A DNA stretch of 64,000 nucleotides from Paralithodes platypus (Eukaryota; Arthropoda; Malacostraca; Decapoda; Lithodidae): assembly GCA_032716605.1 (NCBI GenBank), contig CM064519.1, positions 31,559,438-31,623,437 on the forward strand, written 5' to 3'. Positions within the stretch are counted from its first letter, which is position 1, and every line of letters starts with the position of its first letter. This document shows, piece after piece, positions 61,405 through 64,000 of the stretch. The notes below the pieces were generated by a model that saw only the letters and a list, made by a program, of their open reading frames with translations, was not told the DNA's origin and ran no database searches. A program made the position numbers and the translations under genes.

Positions 61405-61665
61405 TTTAAAAACACTATATAGGTCTTGTGTCGCTACCCTTGTTGTTTCTTGTTTATAGTATTTTTTTAAAGGAACCCATTTACGTATTGTGAAAAGTCT
61501 GTCATCCTTCGGTATGTTGTGGGGGTGAGTAAATTAAGTGAGTAAAAGTATTCGGTGACTAAACAAGTCTTGTATATTTATCTTTGTCGCTATTATCATT
61601 TAAAGACCTCCCTTTACGTATTGTGAAAAGTCTGTTATCCTTCGGTATATTGTGGGGGGGGGGGT
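61405..61665 (+). repeat. 133-bp direct duplication
   Basis: TTTACGTATTGTGAAAAGTC plus ATCCTTCGGTAT and a G-run occur at 61480-61525 and again at 61613-61657. Confidence 0.85.
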
Positions 61666-61861
61666 GTAATTAAAGTGAGAACAATACATTTATATAATGG
61701 ATATATGCTTTTCATAATACTAGTTACTAGCCCCAAACGCGCGTGCAACTGTGGCGTTCAACCATGCTGCACATTTGTTATTGATGTACATCTTTAGTTT
61801 TCCCTTCTGTTCCTGTGTACCCATTCTTAACCTACTCAACATATGAAACCCCCCCCCCCCC

Positions 61862-62238
61862 TTAAGGGGACATGGGCCGGTTTTCTGGACCACTTTCTCC
61901 CTCATGTTTAGCCCCATTAATTTTCAGATGTTAAGATGTTTGCCCCATTAGTTAGTCGATTTTAAGACTTTTCGACCCATTTCTTCGTCAATATTTAGAC
62001 CTTTAGTGCTATTTAGGTGTCAATTTTTTCCCTGGCGAACGATAGTGAGACTGTAATGTTGGGAGAACCGGCCTTCGGCCTGGACATTTTTCTACTGAAA
62101 AATTTACAAATTAATGTAGAAGGGGGATCTGATGGATGTTTTTTTTTTAATTTGATGGAGGTCTAGGGAGGTAACTAGAAAGTTAATGAATAGGCCTACA
62201 TGCAAAAATCGTCCAAAAAGTGAACCATCCCCCCTTAA
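61862..62238 (+). mobile_element. TTAA-type MITE, type II, copy 2
   Basis: 377 bp with TTAA on both sides (61862-61865 and 62235-62238). Nearly identical to 5079-5454, implying recent activity. Confidence 0.88.
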
Positions 62239-62469
62239 CTCTCTCCGACATATGACGCGAATTTGAGCCTATTAGGGATACTTTAAAGCCTTTGTTACCA
62301 TCAGGGGTATATAGAAACATTTAGTTTAGTTATTTCAACCTCTGCAGTTGTCTTTGAGTTAGCTGTGGGCAGAAAACTAATTTTGGAGAGGTAATTATAA
62401 GAGTGAGAGAACTCTATTTCTTATTGCTAATCTGGCAACCTCTGCGTCATATGTGCGTGAAAGGGTTAA
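62235..62469. mobile_element. TTAA-bounded element family IV, copy 2
   Basis: From TTAACTCTCTCCGACATATG to GTGCGTGAAAGGGTTAA. About 95% similar to 47846-48080. Shares its left TTAA with the type II MITE. Confidence 0.82.
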
Positions 62470-62950
62470 ATACCTTACCAACCAGTTCTTGCTACTTTCA
62501 TTTCTACCTTCCTGTACCTCAACCCGGAAACATCAACCGCAGTCTATTGTTGATTGTGTCTAACTTCTCTCACGAAAGTTGACGACCTTCTCTCATTGAA
62601 ACTCAAAACTCGTAAACTTAGCCTTCTGTCTGAATCATTTTATGTGTTTCATTGTTCCTTAAATTACATAATTTAACACTTAATTATTACAGTATTTTAT
62701 TCAAAACATCGTCTCATGGAATAATATTTAATAGTTACCTAATATTATATAATGTTGGGCTTACTTACTGAAATTCCTACATAAAACTTCTTGGAGTAAC
62801 TTCTCTATATTTACCTATTATATTGATTAGCTAAGTGTAACCTAACCTTACCCAACCTAGCGTACCTACTATATCATCTACTGTAGGTTTGTTTAATGTT
62901 GTTAACAATTCGTCTTGTTATGTGAATCATATATATAACGTACGAGTACT
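62470..62950. other. no gene recognised
   Basis: AT-rich, nothing assigned. Confidence 0.45.
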
Positions 62951-62954
62951 AAAA

Positions 62955-63047
<93 letters not shown>
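62955..63047. repeat. (CT)n microsatellite
   Basis: CT run with one interruption. Confidence 0.95.
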
Positions 63048-63049
<2 letters not shown>

Positions 63050-64000
63050 ATTTTACTGAATAGGCTACCTGCTTGTAAAACATATTATAATATGCAAATC
63101 GATGTTATTAAGGAAGCCCTTTTCGTTATAATAAGTGATATTCAGTCAAAATTGTATCTGACTTAATATATCACTAACCGGTATAGATTGACATCGTATT
63201 ATTTTCTGCCCACAATCACTCTGTGGAGTGGTAATTATAGGTTATAAAGTCAACTCAAGTCTCCTCTCGTCTCTCTTTTCCTCCCCCTCCTCTCTTATCC
63301 CTTCTCCCTTCCCTCTAACACACAGACACACACACACACACACACACACGTAGCCCGTTCTCCCAGCTCTCTGCTTTTGTTGTCACTCTATTCATTATTC
63401 ATATAGGCCCGCCATTCACCCACACCCCCTGCAGCAGCCTCCTTGCTTGAGGGAATTAGAATGGCTGGAGGGGGGACACATGAAAGAGACAAATTTCGAC
63501 ACTATTCTATACTAAAATATTGGGATATATTTTCGGCGTTTCCCTTTCTATCCTTCTTCGTTTGTCAATGTGCGTGTGTGTGTGTGTATGTGTGTGTGTG
63601 TGTGTATGTGTGTGTGGAAATGGTTGAACTATGATATTATATATAATATACCGGTATATTTATATATAAATATATTTTATCAACTGTGAAGGTCAGACGG
63701 TGCACAGAATACGCAGGCATATGGTATTAAGGAATTTATTTGTACATAGAAATATGAACGCAAATAACATATATATAATATAGTGACAATAAGAGACACT
63801 CAAGGGCACTTGAGATGTATCAAAACAGGAATATACAAAGTTGGCAATAAGCAATGCTCAGCAAAGGTACAATAAATGGAAAAAAAATGAATTACGTATG
63901 TACAATGTGTTACCCCTGGAAGACAAGTATTACATTCGTAAATTTAAGTCTCAATGGGTGTGTGGTAGCTGTAACAATAATCAAGAGTGTGTCGAGTGGG
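63048..64000. other. no gene recognised; short AC and GT runs
   Basis: CT-rich patch at 63260-63320, (AC)n at 63325-63348 and GT-rich at 63570-63615. The 63-residue frame at 63443 has no recognisable domain. Confidence 0.45.

Overview
This window looks like a piece of a repeat-saturated arthropod genome, most likely a decapod crustacean. That assignment is an inference from one arthropod-type Hox gene, many 5'-truncated CR1-like retrotransposons, and very long (TA)n, (CT)n and (AC)n tracts. No bacterial-type gene organisation is visible.

Only one host protein-coding gene is supported, a two-exon Hox-class gene on the minus strand. Exon 1 (25411-24850) encodes a Hox-type N-terminus (MSSYF) and a degenerate hexapeptide (YQWV). 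Exon 2 (9386-8989) encodes a complete 60-residue homeodomain. The exon phases match, giving a predicted 319-residue protein. The N-terminal arm KRTRQTY and the motif NRRMKAKKE point to fushi tarazu (ftz). The gene is split by an intron of about 15.5 kb filled with mobile elements and satellites. Upstream of the start codon is a GC-rich stretch with a CACGTG palindrome and a CCAAT motif.

The rest is repeats. (a) A CR1-like non-LTR retrotransposon ends 3' in repeats of TTCTTATG. It is present as reverse-transcriptase copies (33.3-36.0, 41.1-45.9 and 50.2-52.5 kb) and as many short 3'-end pieces. (b) A second CR1-like family is at 56.3-57.8 kb, and a fragment of a third non-LTR element at 53.0-53.5 kb. 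(c) Several miniature element families have TTAA ends. One is an almost fully palindromic foldback of 378-386 bp present eight times. (d) A 1,834-bp element has terminal inverted repeats and a 3-bp TAA duplication (36670-38503), and smaller hairpin MITEs occur elsewhere. (e) tRNA-derived SINE-like relics are present. (f) Minisatellites with units of about 14, 20, 31, 33/45, 35, 44-50 and 110-140 bp occur, several split by retrotransposon insertions.

By region: 1-8.9 kb, downstream flank of ftz with MITEs and a possible CpG-type promoter near 1.05 kb; 9-25.4 kb, ftz and its intron; 25.4-32.7 kb, ftz upstream flank with MITEs and minisatellites; 32.7-36 kb, CR1 cluster; 36.4-38.6 kb, DNA transposon nested in an older repeat; 39-41 kb, MITE and pyrimidine-rich repeats; 41.1-46 kb, nested CR1 cluster; 46.7-49.6 kb, MITE cluster; 50.2-52.5 kb, longest CR1 copy; 53-60.8 kb, 35-bp minisatellite with insertions; 61-64 kb, MITE pair and microsatellites. 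All boundaries were read by eye, and repeat edges are approximate to about 10-20 bp.
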